From NCBI GenBank assembly GCA_019119835.1, contig DWWE01000007.1, forward strand, positions 1-57,448: a stretch of 57,448 bases of DNA, written 5' to 3'. Made by a program: the position numbers and the translations under genes. The notes beneath the pieces were generated by a model. That model was not told where the DNA came from and did no database searches. It saw nothing but the letters and a program-made list of their open reading frames with translations. Every line of letters starts with the position of its first letter. Position 1 is the first letter of the stretch. Shown piece by piece: positions 1 through 9,030 of this stretch. Source of the DNA: Candidatus Gemmiger stercoravium (lineage in GTDB: Bacteria; Bacillota; Clostridia; Oscillospirales; Ruminococcaceae).

Positions 1-1239
1 ATGGCCCAGTATATCCGGATCCACGAACTGAACGCCTATGTCCGGCAGCTCCTGGAGCAAAGCGAACCCCTCAGCCAGCTGATCGTCTGCGGAGAGGTAT
101 CCAACTTTACCCGCCACTACAAAAGCGGCCACCTGTATTTTACCCTGAAAGACGAGACCGCCTCGGTCAAGGCGGTCATGTTCCGGGACAAGGCCCGGCT
201 GCTGGGGTTTCAACCCCAGAACGGGATGCAGGTGCTGGCCTACGGGCGTGCCACGCTGTATGAGCGGGACGGCGCCTTCCAGATCTATGTGGACTTTATG
301 CGTCCGTTTGGCGCAGGCGCGGCGCAGATGGCCTTTGACGCGCTGCGCAAAAAGCTGGAAGCGGAAGGTCTGTTTGCGCCCGAGCACAAACGGCCGCTGC
401 CGGCTATGCCCCGCTGCATCGGCGTGGTCACCTCCAAGACCGGCGCGGCGCTGCAGGATGTCTGCCATGTGATCACCCGCCGCTGGCCGCTGACCCGGCT
501 GCTGCTGGCCCCGGTGAGCGTGCAGGGGCTGGAAGCGGAGCAGAGCATCGTGGACGGCATCCGGGCGCTGGATGCCGATGCACGGCCGGAGGTGATCCTC
601 GTCACACGGGGCGGGGGCAGCAAGGAGGATCTGTGGGTCTTCAACAGCGAACGGATCGCCCGGGCGGCTTACGGATGCCGCAAACCGGTGGTCTCGGCTG
701 TCGGGCATGAGATCGACTACACGATCCTTGACTATGTGGCGGATGTTCGGGCCCCGACGCCCTCCGCTGCCGCGGAACTGTGTGTGCCGGATCGCCGGCA
801 GGTCATACAGGAACTATGCAGTTTTCGCCAAAATATTCAAAGCAGTATACAGTCTCGGCTGCAATTGTGCTATAATAAAATGGATGGCCTGGGGGCGGGC
901 ACCGTGCTTCGCGGTTTCCATACCGGCATGCAGGCACGCGCCCAGCTGACCGACCGGCTGGCAAGCGACATCGGCGCACAGACGCAGGCGCTGTGGCAGC
1001 GCCGCCGGCAGCGGCTGCAGAGTGCGGCGGCGCTGGCTTCTTCGCTGGATCCGTACCGGGTACTGGCGCGGGGATACGCGCTCGTGCAGGACGGCAAGGG
1101 CGAGTGCCTGCGGGTGGAAAGCCTGCAGCCGGGCGAAACCATCCGCCTGCGCGGCGCCGCGGCGCAGGCAGACTGCACGGTAAGATCGGTCATGCCGATG
1201 GCTGGGGAGGAACACCATGAAAACACCCAAGAACTTTGA
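1..1239 (+). CDS. xseA: Exodeoxyribonuclease VII large subunit
   Basis: Catalytic large subunit of exonuclease VII, which degrades single-stranded DNA to oligonucleotides in the cytoplasm together with XseB. The 412-residue product has the family layout: an N-terminal OB-fold (about residues 1-100, with CGEVSNF and GHLYFTLKD), then the nuclease core (GVVTSKTGAALQDV, VTRGGGSKEDLWVFN, SAVGHEIDYTILDYVAD and APTPSAAAEL) and a helical C-terminal part. The ATG is the first base of the window, so the promoter and ribosome site lie outside, but the N-terminus matches the family's usual start and the protein looks complete. Its 3' end overlaps xseB by 23 nt, so translation is probably coupled. Confidence 0.96.
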   Translation: MAQYIRIHELNAYVRQLLEQSEPLSQLIVCGEVSNFTRHYKSGHLYFTLKDETASVKAVMFRDKARLLGFQPQNGMQVLAYGRATLYERDGAFQIYVDFMRPFGAGAAQMAFDALRKKLEAEGLFAPEHKRPLPAMPRCIGVVTSKTGAALQDVCHVITRRWPLTRLLLAPVSVQGLEAEQSIVDGIRALDADARPEVILVTRGGGSKEDLWVFNSERIARAAYGCRKPVVSAVGHEIDYTILDYVADVRAPTPSAAAELCVPDRRQVIQELCSFRQNIQSSIQSRLQLCYNKMDGLGAGTVLRGFHTGMQARAQLTDRLASDIGAQTQALWQRRRQRLQSAAALASSLDPYRVLARGYALVQDGKGECLRVESLQPGETIRLRGAAAQADCTVRSVMPMAGEEHHENTQEL

Positions 1240-1435
1240 GGACGGGATCGCCCGGCTGCAGGCCATTCTGGCCCAGATGCAGGACGAGGATACCCCGCTG
1301 GACAAGGCGGTCAAGCTGTATGCGGAAGCCGCCCAGCTGATCGATTACTGCAACACCACCCTGCAAAATGCAAAACTGCAGATCGACGAAATCGACCATG
1401 CGCTGCAGGCAGGGACAAACGATACGCAGGAATGA
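1217..1435 (+). CDS. xseB: Exodeoxyribonuclease VII small subunit
   Basis: Small helical subunit (72 residues) that assembles in several copies on XseA to form exonuclease VII. The FEDGIARLQAIL start and the charged, entirely helical composition are typical, and the length matches the family. A GGGGAGG ribosome site precedes the ATG while still inside xseA. It is the second gene of the plus-strand operon; ispA follows 10 nt after the stop. Confidence 0.95.
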   Translation: MKTPKNFEDGIARLQAILAQMQDEDTPLDKAVKLYAEAAQLIDYCNTTLQNAKLQIDEIDHALQAGTNDTQE

Positions 1436-1445
1436 GGGAATCGCC

Positions 1446-2333
1446 ATGGACAAAGTTACCTATCAGGCCCGGTACGCCGAGTACGCCGCTGCGACCGAGC
1501 GCCGGCTGGAAGAACTGTGCGATCTGTATCTGCCCGGGGAAGCCCGGATCAGCCGGGCCGCCCGCTACAGCCTTTTGGGCGGCGGCAAGCGGGTGCGCGC
1601 CGTGCTGGCCCTGGCGGGCTGTGCGCTGGCCGGCCAGCCGGCCGAACGGGCGCTGGACTATGCCTGTGCGGTGGAGATGCTGCACTGCTATTCGCTGATT
1701 CAGGATGACCTGCCCTGCATGGATGACGACGATTACCGCCGCGGGCGTCCCAGCTGTCACCGCCAGTTCGATGAATGCACCGCGCTGCTGGCGTCGGACG
1801 CGCTGCTGACCGCAGCCTTCGAAGTCATTGCCCGGGCCGACGCTTCCGCCCAGAGCCGGGTGGAAGCCTGCGCGGCGCTGGCCGAGGGCGGCGGCGCCCG
1901 CGGGATGATCTATGGCCAGGAGTTGGATATGCGCTACGAGGCGGAGCCGGCCGGCGTGGCGGAGCTGCTGGCACTGCACCGCCATAAGACCGGTGCGTTG
2001 ATCCGGGCGGCGGCCGCGATGGGCTGTGCCGCGGCGCAGGCCCCGCAGCCGGTGCGTCAGGCGATGGACCGGTATGCGGCGGAACTGGGGCTGGTCTTCC
2101 AGATCGTGGACGATATCCTGGATGTGACCGCTACCACCGAGGAACTGGGCAAACCGGCCGGCAGCGACGCCAGCAACGAGAAAACGACCTTTGTCACCCT
2201 GTACGGGCTGGAGGGGGCGCAGAAGCTGGCCCGCCAGCACAACGAGGAAGCGCTGGCCGCGCTGAACGGCCTGGGCGAAGAAGCGGAATTTTTGCGGGAA
2301 ATGGCCCTGGAACTGCTGGAACGCAAGAAATAA
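1446..2333 (+). CDS. ispA: Polyprenyl (farnesyl/geranyl) diphosphate synthase
   Basis: Class I trans-prenyltransferase that condenses isopentenyl diphosphate with allylic diphosphates to give C10-C15 precursors for undecaprenol and other isoprenoids. The 295-residue protein shows GGGKRVRAVL, the first aspartate-rich motif DDLPCMDDDDYRRGRP, GQELDM and the second aspartate-rich motif FQIVDDILDV. An in-frame ATG 78 nt upstream exists, but the start at 1446 has a GAGGGA site and matches the family N-terminus. It lies directly before DUF212 and dxs, so two steps of isoprenoid supply are encoded together. Confidence 0.94.
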   Translation: MDKVTYQARYAEYAAATERRLEELCDLYLPGEARISRAARYSLLGGGKRVRAVLALAGCALAGQPAERALDYACAVEMLHCYSLIQDDLPCMDDDDYRRGRPSCHRQFDECTALLASDALLTAAFEVIARADASAQSRVEACAALAEGGGARGMIYGQELDMRYEAEPAGVAELLALHRHKTGALIRAAAAMGCAAAQAPQPVRQAMDRYAAELGLVFQIVDDILDVTATTEELGKPAGSDASNEKTTFVTLYGLEGAQKLARQHNEEALAALNGLGEEAEFLREMALELLERKK

Positions 2334-2373
2334 GGCGGCAGGGGCTTTCCTGCCGTAAGGAGTGGTTACCACA

Positions 2374-2841
2374 ATGAATTTGCTGATGCAGGCGTTGAGC
2401 TGGAACTATGTGCTGGTCACAGCCCTGATAAGTTCGCTTTCCGCCCAGATGATCAAGGTCATCATCAATCTCATTCTGGTAGGAAAATTCATCCCCGAAC
2501 GCATGTGGGGGGCCGGCGGTATGCCCAGCGCCCATTCGGCCACCGTCTGCGCCATGGTCGTGGCCACCGGGCGGTACTGCGGCACGCACTCCACCCTGTT
2601 TGCCATCGCCCTGATCGTATCCATCATCGTCATGTACGACGCCATGGGGGTGCGGCGGGAAACCGGCGAACAGGCCAAGGTGCTCAACCGCCTGCTGAAT
2701 GAGTGGATGGATCAGGAATCGGAGATTCTGCCCATTCTCGGAGACAAAAAACTCAAGGAGATGGTGGGCCATACCCCGATCCAGGTGGTGACCGGCGCGG
2801 CCTTCGGCGCCGTAATCGGCTTTGCCATGCCGATGGTCTGA
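2374..2841 (+). CDS. Divergent PAP2 family (DUF212) membrane protein
   Basis: Small integral membrane protein of the DUF212 / divergent PAP2 family (155 residues). Visible family signatures are SAQMIKVIIN near the N-terminus, GGMPSAHSATVCAMV (related to the PAP2 SGH/SAH phosphatase signature), MYDAMGVRRETGEQAK and a C-terminal LKEMVGHTPIQVVTGAAFG. A phosphatase role on a lipid diphosphate is plausible from the fold and the ispA/dxs neighbours but is not demonstrated. The ATG at 2374 is preferred to a GTG 12 nt upstream because AAGGAG at 2357-2362 overlaps that GTG and is well spaced for the ATG. Confidence 0.9.
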   Translation: MNLLMQALSWNYVLVTALISSLSAQMIKVIINLILVGKFIPERMWGAGGMPSAHSATVCAMVVATGRYCGTHSTLFAIALIVSIIVMYDAMGVRRETGEQAKVLNRLLNEWMDQESEILPILGDKKLKEMVGHTPIQVVTGAAFGAVIGFAMPMV

Positions 2842-2876
2842 ACGGCCGTCATCTTTTGTAAAGAGGTGCAAAAACT

Positions 2877-4751
2877 ATGACCTATCCTTTGCTGGATCAA
2901 ATCAAGCAGGCGGGGGATGTCAAGCGTCTGGCGCTGCGGGACCTGCCCGCCCTGTGCGCCGAAGTCCGCAATTTTCTGATCGAGAGCGTTTCCGCCACCG
3001 GCGGCCACCTGTCCTCCAATCTGGGGGTGGTGGAACTGACGGTGGCGCTGCATCGCGCCCTGGATCTTCCCCAGGACAAGATCCTGTTCGACGTGGGGCA
3101 TCAGTGCTACACCCACAAGCTGCTCACCGGCCGGCGGGCCGGCTTTGCCGGTTTGCGCGGCAAGGACGGCCTTTCCGGGTTCCCCAGTCCGAAGGAAAGC
3201 CCGTGCGATACCTTTATCGCCGGCCACGGCAGCACGGCGCTGTCCACCGCCATCGGCGTGGCGCAGGCGAAAAAGATCAAGGGCGAGCCCGGCAAGGTGG
3301 TCGCCATCATCGGCGACGGTGCGTTTACCGGCGGCATGGTCTATGAGGGTATGAACAATGTGGGGATGCTCAATAACCTCATCGTGATCCTCAACGACAA
3401 CAAAATGTCCATCTCCAAAAACGTGGGGGAGATGGCCAATTACCTGACCAAGCTGCGCACCGATCCCAAATATTTCCACGCCAAGGCCCACATGGAAACC
3501 GTGCTGGAACGGATCCCGGTCGTAGGCAGCGGGGTGGTTCGGGCGCTGCAGGGCGGCAAACAGCTGATTCGCCGGGGAATCTATCACTCCACCATGTTTG
3601 AGGAGATGGGGTTCCAGTACATCGGCCCGGTGGATGGTCACAATGTACTGGAGCTGACCCGCCTGTTCGTCAACCTGAAAGAACAGTTTGCGCCGGTCTT
3701 TCTGCATGTTGTCACCCAAAAAGGCAAGGGCCTCAAACCGGCCGAGGACAACCCCGGTGAATTCCACAGTGTTTCGGCGCTGGACCTGGACCATCTGACC
3801 AACCCGGAAATGTCGCCGCGGGATTCCTTCTCCACCTGCTTCGGCACCACGCTGGCCGAGCTGGGCGGCAGGGAAAAGCGGCTGTGCGCGATCACGGCGG
3901 CCATGAAGTACGGAACCGGCCTCAACTTCTTCAAAAAAGCGCATCCCGACCGGTTCTTTGATGTGGGGATGGCGGAAGAACACGCCGTCACCTTTGCGGC
4001 CGGGCTGGCCAGCCAGGGACTGCTGCCGGTGGTGGCCATCTACTCTACTTTTTTTCAGCGCGCCTACGATCAGATGATCCACGATGTCTGGCTGATGCAG
4101 CTGGATGTCCTGTTTGCGGTGGACCGGGCCGGCCTGGTCCCCGGCGACGGGGAGACCCATCAGGGCATCTATGACCCCGGTTATTTCAGCCAGATCGGCA
4201 TTCGCACCTACTCGCCGGCCAACTACGCCGAGCTTGTGCATTGGCTGAAAAAGCTGGCAGGACCCGGCCAGGGTCCGCGGGCGATCCGCTACCCGCGGGG
4301 GGAAGAAACGCCCGCCCTGGCGGCGCTCGGCTGCAGCGGGCAACCCTTTGACTGCATCCAGCCGCATACCGGCGCCCGGGTGGCCCTGGTCAGCTATGGC
4401 GCCGAAAGTGAGGAGATCCTTGCCGCCCGGGACCTGCTGGCACAGAACGGCCTGACGGCGGATTGCTACAAGCTCGTCCAGATCTGCCCGATCCCGGAGG
4501 GGCTGTGTGAGGCCCTGCGCGCCTATGACACGGTCCTGTTTGCCGAGGAAGCGGTACGCAACGGCGGCATCGGGGAACAGCTGGCCTTCCGGCTGCAGCA
4601 GGTAGGCTGGCGGGGGCGTTTCCTGCTCCATGCGGTGGACAACACCCACCTGCTGCACGCCAATGTGCCCCAGCTTCGGCGGGACCAGAAGCTGGACGCG
4701 GCTTCGCTGACTCAGAGCGTTTTACAAAACCGAAAGGCGGTTGAGGAATGA
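2877..4751 (+). CDS. dxs: 1-deoxy-D-xylulose-5-phosphate synthase
   Basis: Thiamine-diphosphate enzyme that condenses pyruvate and glyceraldehyde 3-phosphate to DXP, the first step of the MEP isoprenoid pathway. At 624 residues it is full length. Visible motifs are TGGHLSSNLGVVELTVALH (His44), GHGSTALSTAIG, the ThDP-binding IGDGAFTGGM with its downstream LNDNKMSIS, GMAEEHAVTFAAGLA (catalytic Glu) and VDRAGLVPGDGETHQG. The ATG at 2877 follows AAGAGGTG. The stop overlaps the tlyA start (ATGA), so the two are translationally coupled. DXP can also feed thiamine and pyridoxal synthesis. Confidence 0.97.
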   Translation: MTYPLLDQIKQAGDVKRLALRDLPALCAEVRNFLIESVSATGGHLSSNLGVVELTVALHRALDLPQDKILFDVGHQCYTHKLLTGRRAGFAGLRGKDGLSGFPSPKESPCDTFIAGHGSTALSTAIGVAQAKKIKGEPGKVVAIIGDGAFTGGMVYEGMNNVGMLNNLIVILNDNKMSISKNVGEMANYLTKLRTDPKYFHAKAHMETVLERIPVVGSGVVRALQGGKQLIRRGIYHSTMFEEMGFQYIGPVDGHNVLELTRLFVNLKEQFAPVFLHVVTQKGKGLKPAEDNPGEFHSVSALDLDHLTNPEMSPRDSFSTCFGTTLAELGGREKRLCAITAAMKYGTGLNFFKKAHPDRFFDVGMAEEHAVTFAAGLASQGLLPVVAIYSTFFQRAYDQMIHDVWLMQLDVLFAVDRAGLVPGDGETHQGIYDPGYFSQIGIRTYSPANYAELVHWLKKLAGPGQGPRAIRYPRGEETPALAALGCSGQPFDCIQPHTGARVALVSYGAESEEILAARDLLAQNGLTADCYKLVQICPIPEGLCEALRAYDTVLFAEEAVRNGGIGEQLAFRLQQVGWRGRFLLHAVDNTHLLHANVPQLRRDQKLDAASLTQSVLQNRKAVEE

Positions 4752-5566
4752 AGATCCGCTTGGACCAGTATCTTTGCCAGAACGGATATGCGCAAAGCCG
4801 GGAGCGGGCCAAGGCCCTTATCATGTCCGGCATCGTCTTTGTGGACGAGCAGAAGGTGGACAAGGCCGGCGAGATGATCCGGGAAGATGCCCGGGTGGAA
4901 GTCCGCGGCCATGACATCGGGTATGTCAGCCGGGGCGGCCTCAAGCTGGAAAAGGCGATGCAGGTTTTTCCGATGCACCCCAACGGCAAAGTCTGCATGG
5001 ACATCGGCGCATCCACCGGCGGCTTCACCGACTGTATGCTGCAAAACGGCGCGGTCAAGGTCTATGCGGTGGATGTGGGGTACGGCCAGCTGGCCTGGAG
5101 TCTGCGGACCGATGCCCGGGTCGTCAATATGGAGCGCACCAACATCCGCAGCGTCACGCCGGAAGATCTGGCCGAACCGATCGAGTTTTTCAGCGTGGAT
5201 GTCTCCTTCATCTCGCTTAAGCACATCTTCCCGGTGGCGGACGCCATCTGCACCCCGCAGGCCTGCGGGGTCTGCCTGGTCAAACCCCAGTTTGAAGCCG
5301 GGCGGGAAAAGGTCGGCAAAAAGGGGGTTGTCCGGGACCCGGCCACCCATCGGGAGGTCCTGCAGGCTGCGGTCAGCTATGCCAACGCCCATCACTTCAG
5401 CGCCGAAGGGCTGGATTTTTCCCCCATCAAGGGGCCGGAGGGCAACATTGAATTTCTGCTGTTTGTCCGCCACGACCCGGCCCCGGTCGCTCTGCCGGAC
5501 GGCCTGATCGAACAGACCGTCCAGGCTGCCCACGACGCTTTGGACAAGGCGCCCAATCTCCACTGA
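4748..5566 (+). CDS. tlyA: TlyA family RNA methyltransferase (S4 + FtsJ domains)
   Basis: 272-residue protein with an N-terminal S4 RNA-binding domain (about residues 1-60: MKIRLDQYLCQNGYAQSRER, then IVFVDEQKVDKAGE) and a Rossmann-fold FtsJ-like methyltransferase domain with the SAM-binding DIGASTGGFTDCML, DVGYGQLAW, VDVSFISL and VKPQFEAGR. TlyA of mycobacteria 2'-O-methylates 16S and 23S rRNA; members of the family have also been annotated as haemolysins. It overlaps dxs by 4 nt within the dxs-tlyA-nadK-argR-recN block. rRNA methylation is the likely role, but the target nucleotides cannot be read from sequence. Confidence 0.93.
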   Translation: MKIRLDQYLCQNGYAQSRERAKALIMSGIVFVDEQKVDKAGEMIREDARVEVRGHDIGYVSRGGLKLEKAMQVFPMHPNGKVCMDIGASTGGFTDCMLQNGAVKVYAVDVGYGQLAWSLRTDARVVNMERTNIRSVTPEDLAEPIEFFSVDVSFISLKHIFPVADAICTPQACGVCLVKPQFEAGREKVGKKGVVRDPATHREVLQAAVSYANAHHFSAEGLDFSPIKGPEGNIEFLLFVRHDPAPVALPDGLIEQTVQAAHDALDKAPNLH

Positions 5567-5610
5567 ACCTGCGCAGGGAGCAATCCTGACAACACATACG
5601 AGGAACCACC

Positions 5611-6456
5611 ATGGCTGTTTTTCTGTTTCCCAACCGAATGAAAGACACAGACCTGGCTGTGACCCGCCACGCGGCGCAGCAGCTGCGGTCGCTCTCGGTC
5701 CCGGTGATCTCGGTGACCGGAAACGAAAGGGAACTGGACGGCCTGGGGGTGACCTTCCTCCCCGAAGCCGAAGCGTTCACCGCCGCCGACCATGTCGTTA
5801 CAGTGGGAGGGGACGGTACGCTGCTGCGTGCGGCGCCCTCCTGCGTGCGGGCCAACAAACCTGTGCTGGGCATCAACCTGGGGCGGACCGGCTTTTTGGC
5901 CACCTGCGAGGTGGAGGAAATGCCGGAGAAGCTGAGCCTTCTGGCCAGAGGGGACTACCGGCTGGCGCAGCGCAGTCTGCTGCAGGCGGCCGCGCCCGGG
6001 TGCGGCTGGCAGGGGCTGGCCCTCAATGACGTGGCCATCTTCGGTGCCTCCCGCCTGCACCCGATGGACTATGCGGTTTTCTGCGACGGGATGCCGGTCA
6101 GCCGCTTCCGCAGCGACGGCCTGATCATCGCAACCCCCACCGGCTCGACGGCCTATTCCTTCTCGGCCGGCGGCCCGATCCTGGATGCGGAGGTTCGGGC
6201 CATGGTGCTGACGCCGGTCTGCGCCCACGGGATGCGCACGGCGCCCCTCGTTTTCTCGGCGGGGCGGCGGCTCTGCATCCAGGCCGAAGCGGAGAACCGC
6301 ACCGATGTGTCGGCCTGCACCGACAGCCAGAATTCCTGCATCCTGCCGCCCGGCGCACGGGTCGAGGTGGAGGTTGCCAAACAGACACTGCAGCTGATCG
6401 TTTTCAGCCAGGCCGAACAGTTCCGTGCGATCGAAAACAAACTGATGAGGAGATGA
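5611..6456 (+). CDS. nadK: NAD kinase
   Basis: Phosphorylates NAD to NADP using ATP or polyphosphate. The 281-residue protein has GGDGT at residues 66-70, NLGRTGFLAT, a GLALNDVAIF segment equivalent to the NE/ND substrate motif, and TPTGSTAYSFSAGGPI, all diagnostic of the family. The start follows a GAGGAACC site. It stands 44 nt after tlyA and 10 nt before argR, in a gene order conserved across Clostridia. Confidence 0.96.
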   Translation: MAVFLFPNRMKDTDLAVTRHAAQQLRSLSVPVISVTGNERELDGLGVTFLPEAEAFTAADHVVTVGGDGTLLRAAPSCVRANKPVLGINLGRTGFLATCEVEEMPEKLSLLARGDYRLAQRSLLQAAAPGCGWQGLALNDVAIFGASRLHPMDYAVFCDGMPVSRFRSDGLIIATPTGSTAYSFSAGGPILDAEVRAMVLTPVCAHGMRTAPLVFSAGRRLCIQAEAENRTDVSACTDSQNSCILPPGARVEVEVAKQTLQLIVFSQAEQFRAIENKLMRR

Positions 6457-6466
6457 AAGCTTCGCA

Positions 6467-6931
6467 ATGAAAAGTGCGCGTCACCAGGCCATTCTGCGCC
6501 TGATTGAACAATATCCGATCGACCGGCAGGAGGACCTTCTGGCCCATCTGCGCCAGGAAGGCTTCGATGTGACACAGGCCACCGTGTCCCGGGATATCCG
6601 GGAACTTCGCCTGATCAAGACGGCGGCCGGCGACGGCAGCTACCGGTACATGGTGGCGTCCGGCAGCGGCAAGGTGGCCCATTCCCCCAGCCGGTTCGAG
6701 ACGATCTTCCGCGAATCGGTGATCGGGGTGGACTACGCCGGGCACATGGTCCTGGTCAAATGTTTTTCCGGCATGGCCAACGCCGCCTGCGAAGTGTTTG
6801 ACGCCAAACCCTGGGAAAATGTGGTGGGGACCCTGTCCGGCGACGATACGTTCTTTATCCTCATGCGCTCCGAGGAGGCAGCGGCCGAAATCTGCCGCCA
6901 GCTGCAGCAGTATACGGGGCGCAGGGGCTGA
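6467..6931 (+). CDS. argR: Arginine repressor
   Basis: 154-residue ArgR/AhrC regulator: an N-terminal winged helix (ARHQAILRLIEQYPIDRQED, then TQATVSRDIRELRLIK) and a C-terminal oligomerisation/arginine-binding domain with VGTLSGDDTFFILM. When arginine binds, the hexamer represses arginine synthesis and activates catabolism in other bacteria. No arginine gene lies in this window, so the location reflects the conserved nadK-argR-recN order rather than local regulation. GAGGAG overlapping the nadK stop serves as the ribosome site with rather long spacing. Confidence 0.95.
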   Translation: MKSARHQAILRLIEQYPIDRQEDLLAHLRQEGFDVTQATVSRDIRELRLIKTAAGDGSYRYMVASGSGKVAHSPSRFETIFRESVIGVDYAGHMVLVKCFSGMANAACEVFDAKPWENVVGTLSGDDTFFILMRSEEAAAEICRQLQQYTGRRG

Positions 6932-6963
6932 GCCAAATTGCTTGAGCAGGGGAGGAAAGCCGC

Positions 6964-8649
6964 ATGCTGGCAGAGCTGAAAATCGAAAATGTGGCGGTGA
7001 TCGAAAAGGCCGGGGTTCGCTTTACCCCCGGCCTTAACGTGTTGACCGGCGAAACCGGCGCCGGCAAGTCGATCCTCATTGATTCCATCAACGCGATCCT
7101 CGGCAACCGCACCTCCCGGGAACTTGTGCGCAGCGGTGCACACAAGGCCGCTATCTGGGCCACCTTTGAACAGATCCCGGCATCCGTCCGTGCCCAGCTG
7201 GAAGCCTGCGGCTACGAGGCCACCGAGGACCTGCTGCTTTACCGCGAGATCAGCGCCGACGGCAAGGGAGCCTGCCGGGTCAACGGAATGCCGGCCACTG
7301 CCGCCGTGGTGCGGGACATCTCGGCCGGGCTGCTGAGCATCCATGGCCAGCACGACAGCCAGAGCCTGACAAATCCCGCCACCCACCTCGGGATCCTGGA
7401 CCAGTATGCCCGCAATCAGGCGCTGTACCGCCGGTATTACCAGATCTACCGCCAACTTGTGGATGTGAAACGCCAGCTGGAAAGCCGGTTGGCGGGGGAG
7501 GCCAACAAGCAGCGCCGGATGGAGGAACTGCAGGAGGAGATCGACCGGATCGACGCCGCGGCCCTTGTCAGCGGCGAGGAAGCCCGGCTGGAGGAGCGGC
7601 GCAGCCTCATCACCCACGCCCAAGGGATCCTGGACGGGCTGAACGCCGCCCATGCGGCGCTGGCCGGCGACGAGGAAGGCGAGACCGCCGGCGCGGCTGA
7701 TTTGCTGGGTGGCGCCCTCGACCAGCTGCAGAATTCCGCCCGGCTGGACGAAAGCCTGGCCCCGCTTACCGAGCGTCTCAGCGAACTGTACTATGGCGCC
7801 CGGGAACTGGCCACCGACCTGGCCGACCGACTGGACGGCTACGGATTCGACCCCGAGGAACTGGACCAGATCGAAGGGCGGCTGGATACGATCTACAGGC
7901 TGAAAAAGCGGTTCGGACTGGATGTGGAGGAGCTGCTGGCCCGCCGGGAAGCCGATGCGGCCGAGCTGGAAACCATTCAGACATCGGGCGAGGCCATCGA
8001 AAAGCTGCGCGGGCAGATGCAGGCGCTGTACAAGCAGGCGCGAGAGGCGGCCGATGAGCTGACCCAGAGCCGGCTGAAAGCCTTCACCGCAATGAACCGC
8101 CAGATGAAAGAAGCGCTGGAATTTTTGAATATGCCTGGGATCCGGTTTGCCCTCAAGCATACCAGGGGGGCGCTGTCTTCCCACGGGCAGGACACGGTGG
8201 AGTTCCTGATCTCCACGAACCCGGGCGAAGACCCCAAACCGCTGGCCAAGATCGCTTCGGGGGGCGAGCTGTCCCGCATTATGCTGGCCTTCAAAAGCGC
8301 CCTGGCGGATCGGGATGAACTGCCCACCGTCATCTATGACGAAATCGACACCGGGGTTTCCGGCCTGGCGGCCGGGCGCATCGGGCAGCTGCTGCACAAG
8401 ACCGCAGCCGGGCATCAGGTGCTTTGCATCACCCACACCCCTCAGGTGGCCGCCTTTGCGGACAATCAGCTGCTGATCCAGAAAAATGTCCGGGACGGCC
8501 GCACCTATACCGAGATTCATACCCTTGATATGGAGGGGCGGGTCCGGGTGCTGGCCAATATGATCTTCGGGGACAAAATTTCGGATCTGGCACTGGAAAA
8601 TGCCAGAGAGCTGATCGAAAAATCGCAGGATATTCCTGCAAAAGAATGA
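6964..8649 (+). CDS. recN: DNA repair protein RecN
   Basis: SMC-like ATPase acting in double-strand break repair. The 561-residue protein has an N-terminal Walker A (GETGAGKS, residues 29-36), a GQHDSQSL motif, a central region rich in Glu, Leu and Arg predicted to form coiled coil (about 155-370), the ABC signature ASGGELSRIMLAFK and the Walker B-like VIYDEIDTGVSG, ending with CITHTPQVAAFAD. A GGGGAGGA site precedes the ATG. Last large gene of the operon; its stop overlaps an upstream in-frame start of the MazG-like gene. Confidence 0.96.
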   Translation: MLAELKIENVAVIEKAGVRFTPGLNVLTGETGAGKSILIDSINAILGNRTSRELVRSGAHKAAIWATFEQIPASVRAQLEACGYEATEDLLLYREISADGKGACRVNGMPATAAVVRDISAGLLSIHGQHDSQSLTNPATHLGILDQYARNQALYRRYYQIYRQLVDVKRQLESRLAGEANKQRRMEELQEEIDRIDAAALVSGEEARLEERRSLITHAQGILDGLNAAHAALAGDEEGETAGAADLLGGALDQLQNSARLDESLAPLTERLSELYYGARELATDLADRLDGYGFDPEELDQIEGRLDTIYRLKKRFGLDVEELLARREADAAELETIQTSGEAIEKLRGQMQALYKQAREAADELTQSRLKAFTAMNRQMKEALEFLNMPGIRFALKHTRGALSSHGQDTVEFLISTNPGEDPKPLAKIASGGELSRIMLAFKSALADRDELPTVIYDEIDTGVSGLAAGRIGQLLHKTAAGHQVLCITHTPQVAAFADNQLLIQKNVRDGRTYTEIHTLDMEGRVRVLANMIFGDKISDLALENARELIEKSQDIPAKE

Positions 8650-8660
8650 GGCGGACGCCT

Positions 8661-8999
8661 ATGACCGCAAATGAATACCAGCGTGAGGCTATGCGCACGT
8701 TAAACCCGGAACTCGACCGGCACGACGTTTTAATAAACGGTGTGATGGGCCTTTGCGGCGAAGCGGGGGAAGCCATCAACCTTGTAAAAAAGCATTTGGC
8801 ACAGGGGCATCCTCTGGACCGCGAAGCGCTGATCCGTGAACTGGGCGATGTGGCCTGGTATTTGGCCGAGACGGCCACAGCCCTGGATTTAGACTTGGAT
8901 ACGGTGCTTACCCAAAATCTTGCGAAGCTGCGTGCGCGTTATCCCGAAGGATTTTCGGCTGAGAAGTCAATGCACCGGGAAAGCAGCGCCGGCGCTTGA
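8661..8999 (+). CDS. MazG-like nucleotide pyrophosphohydrolase
   Basis: 112-residue single-domain all-alpha NTP-PPase of the MazG-like superfamily. The metal-binding signature is visible as GLCGEAGEAINLVKK (EAGE) followed by ELGDVAWYL (E..D). These enzymes hydrolyse nucleoside triphosphates to monophosphates and may clean up non-canonical nucleotides; the actual substrate is unknown. I chose the ATG at 8661, preceded by GAGGCGG, over an ATG 15 nt upstream that overlaps the recN stop. The tyrS promoter -35 begins within the stop codon of this gene. Confidence 0.85.
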   Translation: MTANEYQREAMRTLNPELDRHDVLINGVMGLCGEAGEAINLVKKHLAQGHPLDREALIRELGDVAWYLAETATALDLDLDTVLTQNLAKLRARYPEGFSAEKSMHRESSAGA

Positions 9000-9024
9000 C
9001 AAATACCCCCCGAAACGCTACAAT
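8996..9024 (+). promoter_or_regulatory. Sigma-A promoter of the tyrS leader
   Basis: TTGACA at 8996-9001 and TACAAT at 9019-9024 with exactly 17 bp between, a near-consensus housekeeping promoter. Transcription should begin around 9031, immediately upstream of the T-box leader. The -35 overlaps the stop codon of the MazG-like gene. Confidence 0.88.
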
Positions 9025-9030
9025 AATAGC

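Noticed and set aside
2712-4658. 648-codon open frame opposite dxs
   Set aside because: Antisense shadow of an unmistakable DXP synthase; no ribosome site and no recognisable domains.
6733-8520. 595-codon open frame opposite recN
   Set aside because: Antisense shadow in the complementary frame; RecN motifs on the plus strand are decisive.
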